Positions 13,337 through 23,600 of a stretch of DNA of 64,000 bases are shown here, one piece after another (the stretch's first letter is position 1; each line of letters begins with the position of its first letter). A model generated the notes under the pieces. That model had not been told where the DNA came from. It saw only the letters and a list, made by a program, of their open reading frames with translations, and made no database searches. The translations under genes and the position numbers were made by a program. Source of the DNA: Gavia stellata (Eukaryota > Chordata > Aves > Gaviiformes > Gaviidae); assembly GCF_030936135.1 (NCBI RefSeq), contig NC_082596.1:71268888-71332887 (forward strand), in the 5' to 3' direction.

Positions 13337-13927
13337 TGTTGTGTTTTAACCCTGGACGGCCACTAAGCACCACGCAGCTGCTCGCTCACTCCCCCCACCC
13401 CTGGTGGGATGGGTGAGAATCGGAAGGGTAAAAGTGAGAAAGAAACTCATGGGTTGAGATAAAAACAGTTTAGTAATTAAAAAGAAATAGTAATAATTGA
13501 AAAAATTAAGGAGAAGAGAGGAAAAAAAAATAAAAAAGAGGAAAATAAAACCCAAGAAAAACAAGTGATGCAAATGAAAACAACTGCTCACCAACAACCA
13601 ACTGATGTCCAGCCAGTCCCTGAGCAGCGGCCCCCCCACCTCCTGCCAGTTTTATTGCCGAGCATGACATCATATGGTATAGAATGTCCCTTTGGTCAGT
13701 TGGGGTCAGCTGTCCCGGCTGTGCCCCCTCCCAACTCCTTGTGCACCCCCAGCCTACTCGCTGGTGGGGTGGTGTGAGGAGCAGAAAAGGCCTTGACTCT
13801 GTGTAAGCACTGCTCAGCAGTAACTAAAACATCCCTGCTTTATCAACACTGTTAGCACAAATTAAAAACACGGCCCCATACTAGCTACTAGAAGAAAATT
13901 AACTCTATCCCAGCCAAAACCAGCACA
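13337..13927 (-). mobile_element. Solo LTR of an avian ERVL-like endogenous retrovirus, with 5-bp TSD
   Basis: On the minus strand it starts TGTGCTGGTTTTGGCTGGGA, near 13927, and ends with a GGTTAAAA...CAACA terminus near 13337. These are the characteristic ends of a very common bird LTR, and it has TG...CA termini. Direct repeats CACGG at 13332-13336 and 13928-13932 flank it exactly. A 5-bp duplication is typical of ERVL-type integration. It includes an A-rich internal tract on the + strand (about 13,480-13,570) and a region shared in inverted orientation with the fragment at 14884. No internal viral genes are adjacent on its side, so it is a solo LTR. Family name not asserted beyond ERVL-like. 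Confidence 0.88.
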
Positions 13928-14286
13928 CACGGAAAATGAATTTCCCCTCAAACTCTCTAATACTGAAAGGCAGTGTGAAACAGTGAGGAAGAGTGTGCCT
14001 GAGGAAAAGCAAAGTATGATGCACTTGGGCCTGGCTGGCTGTCAGCCAAGAGGCTGAGAAAAGGATCAAAGAGTTTGTGGAGGAAATATTAGGACTGAGA
14101 GCTGAAAAGCATCATTGAACATTGAAGAGAAAAGTTCAAAGTCTGACTGGCACAGGGTATGTCTGACGCAATGACCATGACTCTGAGGAGGCAAATGTAG
14201 AAGGAGAAGAAAGGGCTAAACATCGGTTTTAAGGAGCAACAGGCAAGTAGGGAGAAGCTGAATCAAATAGAAAGGCTGGGGCTGGT

Positions 14287-14706
14287 GTGAGAACAGAGAC
14301 ACACCATTCAGAGACCATCACACACGGTGCGAGACACACAGTGGCCTGGAAAGAGCTGTTAAAAGGTGGAGAAGGGACCACTGCAACTCTCAGGGAGAGT
14401 CCCGATCCAGAGGATTGGGATGAAGACCAGACTGATGTAAGTCTGGTAACCGTAATAATAATAGTGCTAGAAAGGGCTTGTTCTCCCACACCACATGTCC
14501 TGCTGCAAGACGAGCTCTGTAACTCAGGAAGCCAGCCAGAGAAACAAATGGCACCTCCAGTTACCAAGACTACTGTAAAGACAACCAAGGCTGAAGATGC
14601 AGCCCAGCAGAGAAGAGAGCAAGGCAGTGTCATGGAAGGCTTCATACCACAGCAGATGAAAGCCATGACAGGTATGGGTGCCCTAAAAAGGGATTACGCT
14701 GAGTAG
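14287..14706 (+). other. Open stretch, possibly decayed retroviral internal DNA
   Basis: An open frame of about 139 codons on + overlaps one of similar size on -. The + reading is hydrophilic, rich in Thr, Lys and Glu, and sits 178 bp upstream of a + oriented LTR fragment. A gag-like leader region of that element is possible. No zinc knuckle, protease or RT motif is visible, so this is not claimed as a gene. Confidence 0.25.
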
Positions 14707-14883
14707 CTGGTTGATGTAGGATGTCCTCAATTAACAGCATATGACTGTATGGATTTAGCTCAAGCAGCAGCCTCAGGGTGAGACTGGGACCAAGATCAGC
14801 CACAATGGCCGGAGATCCCCTGGTTGGTGACGACTCGGACTGATGGATGTGATGGATCATTACGGGGTCTTACTCTGACAACT

Positions 14884-15160
14884 GTACATGGGTCTAGCTG
14901 AGACAGAGTTACCTTTCTTCATAGCAGCCTGTATGGTGCTGTGCTTTGGATCTGTGACTAACAGTGTTGACAACACACCAACATCTTGGCTATTGCTGAC
15001 CAGTGCTTGCGCAGCATCAAGACTTATTTTTCCCACTCTGTCCCCACAATGAGTAGGCTGGGGTGGGCAAGAAGTTGGGAGGGGACACAGCCGGGACAGC
15101 TGACCTGAACTGACCAAAGGGATATCCCATACCATATAACCTCATCCTCAGCAAATGTAA
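14884..15160 (+). mobile_element. Partial LTR, same superfamily as the 13.3-kb solo LTR, opposite orientation
   Basis: The block at 15080-15140 (GGACAGCTGACCTGAACTGA and onward to ACCATAT) is nearly the reverse complement of about 13,675-13,720 in the solo LTR. The beginning (TGTACATGGGTCTAGCTGAG) resembles the 5' LTR end. Only the U3 part is present; the rest is lost or too diverged. No target duplication found. Confidence 0.75.
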
Positions 15161-15349
15161 TGTTGGCTCCTCCAGTATGCCATAGTTATCAACATGTCCA
15201 CTAAATCCATTCTTTATTACGGAGTTAGTCGACTTCCCCAGCAGAGTCCTCAGACTTACTGCTAGGCAGTCCCCATGATCTCCTTTGGGATCCTTGGTGT
15301 CATGTCATGTATTTTCATGGCTTGTGATATTAAAACATTCTGGCATGAT

Positions 15350-15440
15350 ACAGGTAGTTGTTCAGTCACTGAGTTCCTTTAAACTCACTGGTAAATACCA
15401 TCTGGTCACGGAGTCTCACTGATTTTTTAACATTTTTTTC
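15350..15440 (-). mobile_element. Possible short CR1 reverse-transcriptase relic
   Basis: Read on the minus strand, GTGACCAGATGGTATTTACC followed by a Leu-Lys-Glu-Leu coding stretch resembles the start of the CR1 RT core (PGPDGIHP...LKEL in the family). Heavily decayed and short. The flanks up to about 15.8 kb may belong to the same insertion but are not recognisable. Confidence 0.4.
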
Positions 15441-16049
15441 CTCTCTCCTTATTGAACAACATAATTTGTAATACTTGAGCTTGAGACAGATCATGCTGTG
15501 TGGAAAGATTTGACACAGGACCCCCCTCAAGTTCCTTATGTAATTTCCTCAGTATTGCTATGATTGCCCCAAGTGTTACTTCTCTACTTTTACATTACAG
15601 ACTTCTTGGCAAGCTGTCCCACTTCTGATGTTTGATGCTTCTTTCAGCTTTGGAAAGTTACTCATCAAACTATTCGGATTTTGGTTTATTAGTTTTTTAC
15701 TTTTCTGTTTGAACACAGCTTCAGGTTTTTGAAAGACACCTTTCTTCTTTTTGTGACACTTCTCATAAGAGTTTCCTTTCAGCCTTTTCAAAGGGAGCTT
15801 TGAAAAGAGAGACACATTTGCAGTAAGCTTGTGTCTTTAAATAGTCACTACTGAAACTAGACCTAAATATAACATCTTCTTTCTTTTCACTTCACTGTTG
15901 GATTATAAAAATGGCATTTTATTTTTATCACTGCACTATCATCACCCATTCCCAGCGTAACTCCCTTTCACAGAAGCTGGTCATAAAGCAGGATGTGGAT
16001 AAGATTAAGTCTGCCTTGAAGGATAAATTTTGTTGAGGAGAACTGTGAC

Positions 16050-16563
16050 TTCATTATTTGTACGGGTCTGGGTTCCCAGTAAAAGAATGACATGGATATA
16101 CTGGAGTGAGCCCAGCGAAGTTGCCACTAAGGGCCACTAAGATGATTAAGGAGCTGGAGCATCTCACGTATGAGGAGATGCTGAGGCAGCTGGGATTGTT
16201 TAGCCCCAAGAAGGAAAAGCTCAGTGGGGATCGTATCAAAGTGTATAAATAGCTGATGTAAACAAGATGGATCTAAACTCATCTCAATGGTACCCAGTGA
16301 GAGGACAAGAGGCAGTGGGCACAAATTAAAATACAGGGAATTCCACTTAAATGTGAAAAAAAAATTTTACTCTGAGGGTGATAAAACACTGGAGCAGGTT
16401 GCCCAGAAAGGTTGTGGAATCTCCATCCCTGGGGATATTCAAAACCCAATTAGACATGACACTGGGCAATCTGCTGTAAGTGACCCTGCTTTGAGCAGGG
16501 GGTGGACTAGACACCTCCATAGATCTCTTTCAGCCTCAGCTATTCTATGACTCTGTGATTCTA
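16050..16563 (+). mobile_element. CR1 LINE, 3' end
   Basis: Contains the typical CR1 3' sequence in order: GAGGAGATGCTGAGGCAGCT, then GTGTATAAATAGCTGATGTA, the stretch GAGCAGGTTGCCCAGAAAGG, GGATATTCAAAACCC, GGGGGTGGACTAGA, and a 3' tail of degenerate ATTCTATGAC/TCTGTGATTCT repeats ending near 16563. It is 5'-truncated, as most avian CR1 copies are. The left boundary is approximate. Confidence 0.9.
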
Positions 16564-18620
16564 TTCTTTTCCTTGTTCATCCTCATAAAAAAATAACTTT
16601 ACTCCTTTTCCATGTCACTTAATTCCCCCATTCCTTCCTGAATTCTCTCCCCAGCCCAATGGTAGACACACAGAAAATCATGTGGTACCTGTGAAAAGAA
16701 ACAGGAGGGAAGACACCCCCTTAGCCTGGCCACAACAGCCCTCCTCTCCCCCTCCAACATTGCTGTGGTGATTGCCACCAAGAAGGCATCAGCAAGAGGC
16801 ACAGGCAGGGACTTACTCAGGGACTTACCAACAGTTGGTAGAAAGGGTCAAGAGACCTCTTCAGAAATTCAGCCTGCAGCAACATCTACAACCCAGCCAT
16901 CTGTGATGAAGATGTCAACCAGCTTTGAGAACATGGATCTGCCACCGCCAGAGCTAGGGCCAAGTAGCTGCAACCTCACCTGTAACGGGCATGTTCTCAG
17001 CTGTGGGCACATCCTTCACTACCACCACAACCCAACAGCTTCCTTGTACACTGGTCCTGGGGCTGCACCTCCTAAGAAAGACCCACTGATAGAAAGGCAT
17101 AGCCCAATGCCCACCTCTTCAAGGAGACCCTAAACAGCAAGAGCTCACAGATGGTCCTTCTCACCCTCATGCCCTTGCTTTCTCCAGCATCAATCCACTA
17201 GCTGCTGAGGAGGACTCCATTGTGGAAATCAGGGGTCGGGTTGTCATTTTCAGGATTAATTAACCCATTTCTCTTCTTCCTCCTCTTCCTCCTCCTCCTC
17301 CTCTTTCTTCCTGAACACGTTCCTCACAGGAAATGTGAACCTTGTGTTTGCCACATGCCTAGCTGCATTAGACATCACCGTTGGATTCTACCTTGAGGGT
17401 GCCGTCACCTCTGGAGCAATGGAGGGAGGGGAGAAATACATGCAAAATAGACCCACCAGAGGTCAGACCAAGGGCATCAACCTTACTCTGTCCTAGATGC
17501 AGCTGCTGATGAATCCAGCCCCATCTCCAAACCCCCTGCCCTTCTGTATGCAGTGGCAATGCAATATTTCAGTTACAGCATTGCTGAGGTCCCATGAAGC
17601 CTTCTGTTGTTATCACTCTCCCTCCTTTGGGAATGTCATCTGTTGTCCATCATTTGTGTCAAGGGGTAAAGGAGTCTGGCAAGTAGGCAATGCTGAACTG
17701 GGAGTGATGTAGGAATGCCTCAACTTGAAGGCCATAAGGTGCCAAGGAGCTGACTCCTCAGCCATGCTGATGTCAGGAGATGAGCTGCTTTGCTCCAGAA
17801 GAGATTCATTCTTTTAGAAGGAAAGTAGGCCAGCCCTCAATGAGCAGTGGGATGCTGACCTCACTCCATAGTCTGTAAAGGCTTCACATGAGGAAGGGAA
17901 GGTACACACTGCCCTGTCCCAGCAGGCCCACAACTTCTACACCTTTGTCACTGCTAGTGGTGAGAATTACTTGTTGCATGGCACCACCGCTACCAGGGAC
18001 AGGACTGTCCCTGGCCACGGGGCCACTGACATCTCCCTTCACCTAGTGACATAACTAAAAAAAACCTTTCTCCACACTGGGAGCTGTTGGATGGTTCCTC
18101 ACAAAGATGAGGTACCCTCTAATCTTTGGGAAGGAGAGAACTCTGTCATGTTCCTGCAGAAGACTCACAGCAATCCAACCCGGAGGCCTAGCTAGAAGAC
18201 AGCATCCCTGGTAGAGTGCTGACTCCATCTTGCCTGGACCTTCAATTAAAGGTCCTGGGTTTGTTGAATTTATGCCATGTGGCATGCCACACTTCTTTGT
18301 TCTTAATTTTTAACACCTACAGCCCCCTGGGCCAGGAGTGCAGCCTTACCAGAAGACATGTCTTGGTAGTCAGAGACTCAGAGTCTTTACTGTGACTGCA
18401 TGTGAGAGATCAGCAGGACAGAGCAGCTGGAGCAGGAGAGCTGGACTTGGAGAGGAACTTGGTGATCCATGCCTTTGCAGCATGTTTTGAGTGACCGGTA
18501 AGACTGCAAGGCCCCAGGGCACATCTCCAACTGCTTCAGGAGATGGACCATGGCATGCAGCATTTGCCCTTCCCCACCAAGTTAACCCTTTTCCAGTTCG
18601 CACCTACCATGTCATTACTC
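16564..18620. other. Intergenic, no recognised gene
   Basis: Moderately GC-rich sequence with several short open stretches on both strands (for example 16765-17133 on +, 122 codons). None carries a recognisable domain. A pyrimidine microsatellite lies at 17268-17312. The composition suggests an old inserted or pseudogenic sequence, but I could not match it to anything. Confidence 0.45.
17268..17312. repeat. Pyrimidine (TCC/TTCC) microsatellite
   Basis: About 45 bases of pure C/T dominated by CCT units, purine-rich on the minus strand. It could form triplex DNA but is otherwise a simple repeat. Confidence 0.85.
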
Positions 18621-18624
18621 ATAT

Positions 18625-19800
18625 AGGACTGTCCCATACATTTGATTGTCCCTCTCTGAACCTTTTCTAATTCTAGTACATCCTTTTTAAGATGCAGAGA
18701 CCAGAACTGCACTCAAGGTGTAGGCAAACCATGGATTTAAGCAATGGCATAATGACGTCCTCTTTATTCCTTCCCAATCATTCCTAACATGCGATTTGCT
18801 TTTTTGACTGCTGCTGAGCACAATGCCTATTTGTTTCATGTAACCTCAGGGTCTCACTCCTGAGTGGTACTGATCAGCTCAGAACCCATTATTTTATATA
18901 TGAAGCTAGGAATGCATTTCATCTCTGTGCCATACTTGATTTATCAGCATTAAAGTTCACCTTCCATGTAATTGCTCAGTCACTCAGTCTTGTAAAGTTC
19001 TGCAATCTTCTAGTCAGTTTGTGTCCTTGCTGCTTTGAATAACTTCATCCCATCAGCAAATCTTGCCACTTACTGCTTATTTACAGTACTTCTGAGTCAT
19101 TTATGAAAGCTACACAGTGCAGACTAATGTGGAACTCTGGTGGGGATCTTCCTCAGTTGAAAGAACTGACCATTTATCCCTACCTCTATCCCTTATCTTT
19201 TAACAACAATGTATCTGTACCAGCACCTTCCATTTTAGTTTTTTTTATTGATAACATTTCCTTGCAAATGTTTTTGGAAGTTCAAGTAGAATAGATCAAC
19301 CAGATCACCATAATTTTCATGTCTTCCCAACCCTTCATAGAACTCAAAGAGTTTTCTAAGGCAGGACTCCCTTTCACAGGAGCAATGTTGACTAAGCAAC
19401 TTGTATTTCTCCCAGCATCTACTAATCCTATCTTCTGTTATTTCTACTAATTTACCTTCAATAAACATCAGGCTTAGAGACCTACAGTTCCCCAGAACTC
19501 CACTGCAATCCCTTTTACAGTCTGGCATGAAGTTTGCTACCATGAAGTCTTCAGATACCAAGAAATGTTTTGAGTAGGAGGTTACACACTACCATAAGTG
19601 ATTTGGCTTCTTCATTCATGAGTTTGATGAGAAGTCCAGGACCAGCCAGTTGGTTATTTTTACAGTTTACTCTGTTCATCTCCACCATAACCTCTTCTAC
19701 AGTTGCTCTTACTTCAGACAGATCCTCTATGGAGTGCTGATCTAAAAGGGGTTCCTTGGAAAGGAAACTTCCTGGCTTCCTGCAGAGGAAATCTACCTTA
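18625..19800 (-). mobile_element. CR1 LINE ORF2 fossil (reverse-transcriptase domain), antisense
   Basis: Translated on the minus strand, pieces of the CR1 RT domain appear in the right order from high to low coordinates. An ANF...GNCRSLSL stretch near 19,480-19,540 matches the family's ANVTPIFKK...GNYRPVSL. VDLFYLNFQK near 19,280 corresponds to VDIVYLDFQKAFDKVP. A degraded active-site region lies at about 19,040-19,070, where the family's Phe-Ala-Asp-Asp reads Phe-Ala-Asp-Gly. Stops and frameshifts break the frame throughout, so it is dead. The element ends about 160 bp before the TERT CpG island. Confidence 0.85.
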
Positions 19801-20125
19801 ATAACCTAGCAAGACTCACTTAAAAACTTCTTCAACACCTTCAAAACTTTCTTCAACACCTTTCTTGACCGTAGTTCACGCCATCCCAAGCATCCTGAAA
19901 AGACACCGCATGAACGATCCACCGAAAAGGTGCTACGAAGCTGTCTGAAAACAAAAGCCTCAATGTCTGGTCAGCAGTCGTGCCACACTTCGCGGTAGCC
20001 CGTGCTAGTTCTCCGCCTCACAGACGCCCCAGCCGTGCCTTCGCCCCCCGCCCCAGCCCGGGCCCGCGGCCTCACCAGGCGGCGCCGGAGGAGGGAAGGA
20101 GCGCCGGAGCTGGACAGCGGCCTCC

Positions 20126-20160
20126 CGCCCCGCCCCGCCCCGCCCCGCCCCGCCCCGCCC
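20126..20160 (-). promoter_or_regulatory. Seven tandem CGCCC units: GC-box (SP1/KLF) array with G-quadruplex potential
   Basis: CGCCC is repeated seven times without interruption, followed by CGCCT. On the minus strand this reads as runs of four G separated by single C, fitting the G4 pattern with one-base loops. Each overlapping CCCCGCCCC is an SP1/KLF-type site. The array lies 237-271 bp upstream of the TERT ATG. Confidence 0.85.
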
Positions 20161-20238
20161 CGCCTCACCTCGGCCGCCGCCCCTCCGCGGCCACGTTGCG
20201 GCCCGGCCGCCCCGAGACACGATTTTGCGAGGGCGTTT

Positions 20239-20280
20239 TCTAATTATTTTTTTTTTTTTAATAACACGGTTTTATTAAAC
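20239..20280. other. AT-rich block inside the TERT CpG island
   Basis: TCTAATTATT, a run of T, then AATAACACGGTTTTATTAAAC, an isolated AT-rich patch about 117-158 bp upstream of the TERT ATG. It may contain a non-canonical core-promoter element or a remnant of an inserted poly(A). Function unknown. Confidence 0.6.
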
Positions 20281-20396
20281 AGCAGCTACCTGTTGCCTGG
20301 CGGTGGCGGGGGGCGTAGCGTAGCGGTGCCGGGGGGAAGCGGAGCGCAGCGCAGCGCGGGGCTGCCCCCGGTGGCGGCGTGCTCCGTCTCCACAAC

Positions 20397-20624
20397 ATGG
20401 CGGGCGCGGAGCCCTTCGCGGCAGTGCTGGCTGCGCTGCGCGGCTGCTACGCCGAGGCTGCCCCGCTGGAGACTTTCATCCGGCGGCTGCGGGAGAGCGG
20501 CGCCGGGGAGGCCGAGGTGCTGCGGGGCGACGACGCCCCCTGCTACCGGACCTTCGTGGGGCAGTGCCTGGTGTGCGTCCCCCGCGGGGCCCGCGCCATC
20601 CCCCGGCCCTTCACCTTTCAGCAG
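20397..20624 (+). CDS. TERT: TERT exon 1 (residues 1-76)
   Basis: Starts [20 protein letters not shown]; ends Phe-Gln-Gln before donor GTAGGA, phase 0. N-terminal half of the TEN domain, with [20 protein letters not shown] matching avian TERT. Sits wholly in the CpG island. Confidence 0.95.
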
Positions 20625-23600
20625 GTAGGAGGCAGGGCGCGAGTGATGGCCCGCTCGCACCTGCGTCGGGCCCGGGGCGGCCGCAGCAGCCGAGGAGCGA
20701 GCGCTGCCGGGGGCCCGGGCGAGGCGGGCGGCGCGGGGCTTCCCCGGCGACTACCGCCAGCGGCGAGGGCCGCGGCCGGCCCTGGGGGGCCGCGGGGACG
20801 GCGCTGTGCGCCGCCGCCCGCGCTGGCTGGGTGGCAGCGCGCTTCCTGTCCTCCATGCGTGCGCGGGGGCGGCGGCCCTTCGCCCCTCGTGGCTGCCGCC
20901 GGCCGGGCCTCCCCGCCGGGCCTCGCCTGCCCCCTCCAGCCTCCTCGGTGTCGGCTCCAGCCGACGGGGCGCCGGGGGGGATCGTCCCCTCCTCCTCCTC
21001 TTCTGGGGGGTGGGCGAGCCAAGGCTTGGGGCCAGTGGGTGGGTGGTGGGCGACGCGGGAGGTCTGCGTGCCTGGGTCTCCCCGACTCGCAGCTTGCCCC
21101 GTGAGGTAGGAGCGAACAAACCAAACGTGGCCGGGGAGCAACTGGAAACGAAAAATGCCACTTTCCCACCCTGAGGGGATAGAGGGGAGGGGGGAAAACT
21201 GCTGGTGGGTCGGTGCTTAAGCAGAAGAAACTCTTCAGAGAGGAAAGACTGCTTTTCTCTCGGAGCTGCAGCATGCGTGAGCAAAACTGCTACCGTAGGA
21301 AACAACCTTTGCAAGCTTGTTGAGCGGCTTTTAGAATTGTGAACTGAGTCGGTTAGTCGAACTGTTCTTTACGTAAAAGGAAATGGAGGCCTCGAGAAAA
21401 TCAGTGCTCGTTCCCTGGAGGTTGGAGCCTGTGTGAGCACGTATCTACAGGCAGAGTGACCTGAAGGCCTTGGAGTCTGGGTTGCTGAGGGCAGTGGTGT
21501 AGGGTGTTTCCTGGGCATGAAAACCAGGATCAAAAGGGCAGACGTTGAAAAGACTTCCTTAAAGGCGTAGGCTCATGTTGCTGCATGTAAACATCTTGTG
21601 GTACACTTGAATGTCTTTCTTTTTTGGTATGGCACTTGTGAATCATTAATATTGCTTCGAAAGGGTTTGATCTAAAGCTGATGTCTAGGATGGTGTATCT
21701 TGCATGTCTTTATTTAAAACATATATTGTGGTTTATGGAAGAGTCAGTGATAAAAGCTAACTTTCTTTTTTTCTTTCTTCAGTTATCTAGTCAAAGTGAA
21801 GTCATAACAAGAGTCGTTCAGAGACTGTGTGAAAAAAGAAAGAAGAATGTCCTCGCATATGGATACTCCTTACTGGATGAAAACAGTTCTCATTTCCAAA
21901 TCATGCCATCTTCAAATATATACAGCTACCTACCCAATACTGCAACAGAAACTATTCGTATCAGCGGCCTCTGGGAAACACTGCTGAGCAGGATAGGGGA
22001 TGATGTGATGATGTATTTATTGGAACACTGTGCAATCTTTATGCTGGTTCCCCCTAGTAATTGTTATCAAGTTTGTGGGCAACCAGTTTATGAACTTATT
22101 TCACATAATGTAGACTCATCCCCACTGTTTCTTAAACAAAGGTTTTCAAAGCATAAACGTAGTAGCTTGCTTGACTATATGCAAAAAAGGCTTATGTTTC
22201 ATAGACAGTATCTTTCAAAGTCACATTGGTGGAAATACAGACAAAGACTTGAAGCTAATGTTTCCAGCATGGGAAATAAAAAAAATAACAAGATACACAG
22301 CTTAGTGACCAGTTACCAGTATTCTTCAAAAGCTGTTTCTAAAGCAAGCAAACAGATCAGAATGGTTACTGAACATCTGGAAAAACAGAGTAGCTCCAGT
22401 TTATATTTGTCAGCTACGGCACCATCTTTAAAAAGGAAGCTTGATAGGGAACAACTTGAAATTCCAGCTAAGAGAGCAAAAGTAGAGGAGAAAGTGAGAG
22501 AGGAAAAGGCTTGTAATACTGCTCCTGATGTAAACCAAAGTAGTTCCAAGAGATACGGAACTGGGTATGTAGCATCACATTCTGTAAGTCTCATTAAAGA
22601 AAAGTACATTTCTCAAAGAAGTAACAGTGATATGTCTGGTCCTTCTTTAATTCACACCTCTCGTCACGGGAAGAAGTTTGTGGCAGGTGAAAGCTCTTTT
22701 CTGCAAGGAGTTCAGAGTAACAAACCTTTAAAGTCCAGCATTGACATGCAAGCAGAATCCCATAGGAAAGGAATAGAGATGCATATGTATAAATCTCAAT
22801 TGGATTCTGTACAAATCGAACCCGTGGAGGGTGTTTCTTCAAAATGCAGAAGGCGGGAAAGTCCCCTAGCTCATTTGGCAAAGAAGTTACCAAATACGCT
22901 CTTGCGTTCTGCAGTGTACATTGACAGGAAGTTTCTTCTGTATTCTCGCAGGAGTTTCCAAGAATGTTTTCCTAAATCGTTTTTATTGAACCGCTTGCAG
23001 GGCTGTCAGGCAGGTGGAAGACGGCTTATAGAAACTATATTCTTAAGCCAAAATCTGTTGGAGCAAAAGCACAGCCAAAGTCTGCCACATCACAACTGGA
23101 GAAAGAAGAGGTTGCCCAAACGCTACTGGCAAATGAGACACACATTTCAGAAACTGTTAAAGAACCATGGAAAGTGCCCTTACTTAGTTCTCTTGAAAAA
23201 AAATTGCCCTGTCTGGATATCTGAAACCAGTGTGAGAAAAACTGAGCTGCCTTGTGAGGCAGGCTTGCCTGGGGAAGGAGAGGTTCACGAGCAAGCAGAA
23301 CAGTTTGGGAAAGAGCCTACTAAGTATGTGACAAGCAGCAGATGTGAATCTGGTCACACTGATGTGCCAGACAACTTACGCGCTCCCCTTGCAAAATCTG
23401 TGCGTGGGGAGTCGTGGAGTGAGGAGCAAAACCCGGGAGAGGTGTGTGATTCAGCCCTTGGGGAGCTCCTCAAGCAGCACAGCAGCCACTGGCAGGTGTA
23501 CATCTTTGTGAGGGAGTGCCTGGAGCGGGTCATCCCCGCTGAGCTTTGGGGTTCAAACCATAACAAGTGCCGGTTCTTAAAAAATGTGAAAGCATTCATT

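Larger units (their letters stand above)
19960..21110. promoter_or_regulatory. TERT: CpG island spanning the TERT promoter, exon 1 and intron 1 start
   Basis: GC content and CpG density rise abruptly near 19,960 and fall after about 21,110, in sharp contrast to the AT-rich surroundings. No TATA box is seen upstream of the start codon except a short AT-rich block at 20239-20280. The island contains a tandem GC-box array, the presumed 5'UTR and the first 76 codons of TERT. It is a typical CpG-island promoter of a regulated vertebrate gene. Confidence 0.9.

Noticed and set aside
20002-21314. Many long open frames on both strands (up to 218 codons) around the CpG island
   Set aside because: Extreme GC content removes stop codons. 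They overlap one another in several frames and show only Pro/Arg/Gly/Ala composition. Only the frame of TERT exon 1 matches a known protein.
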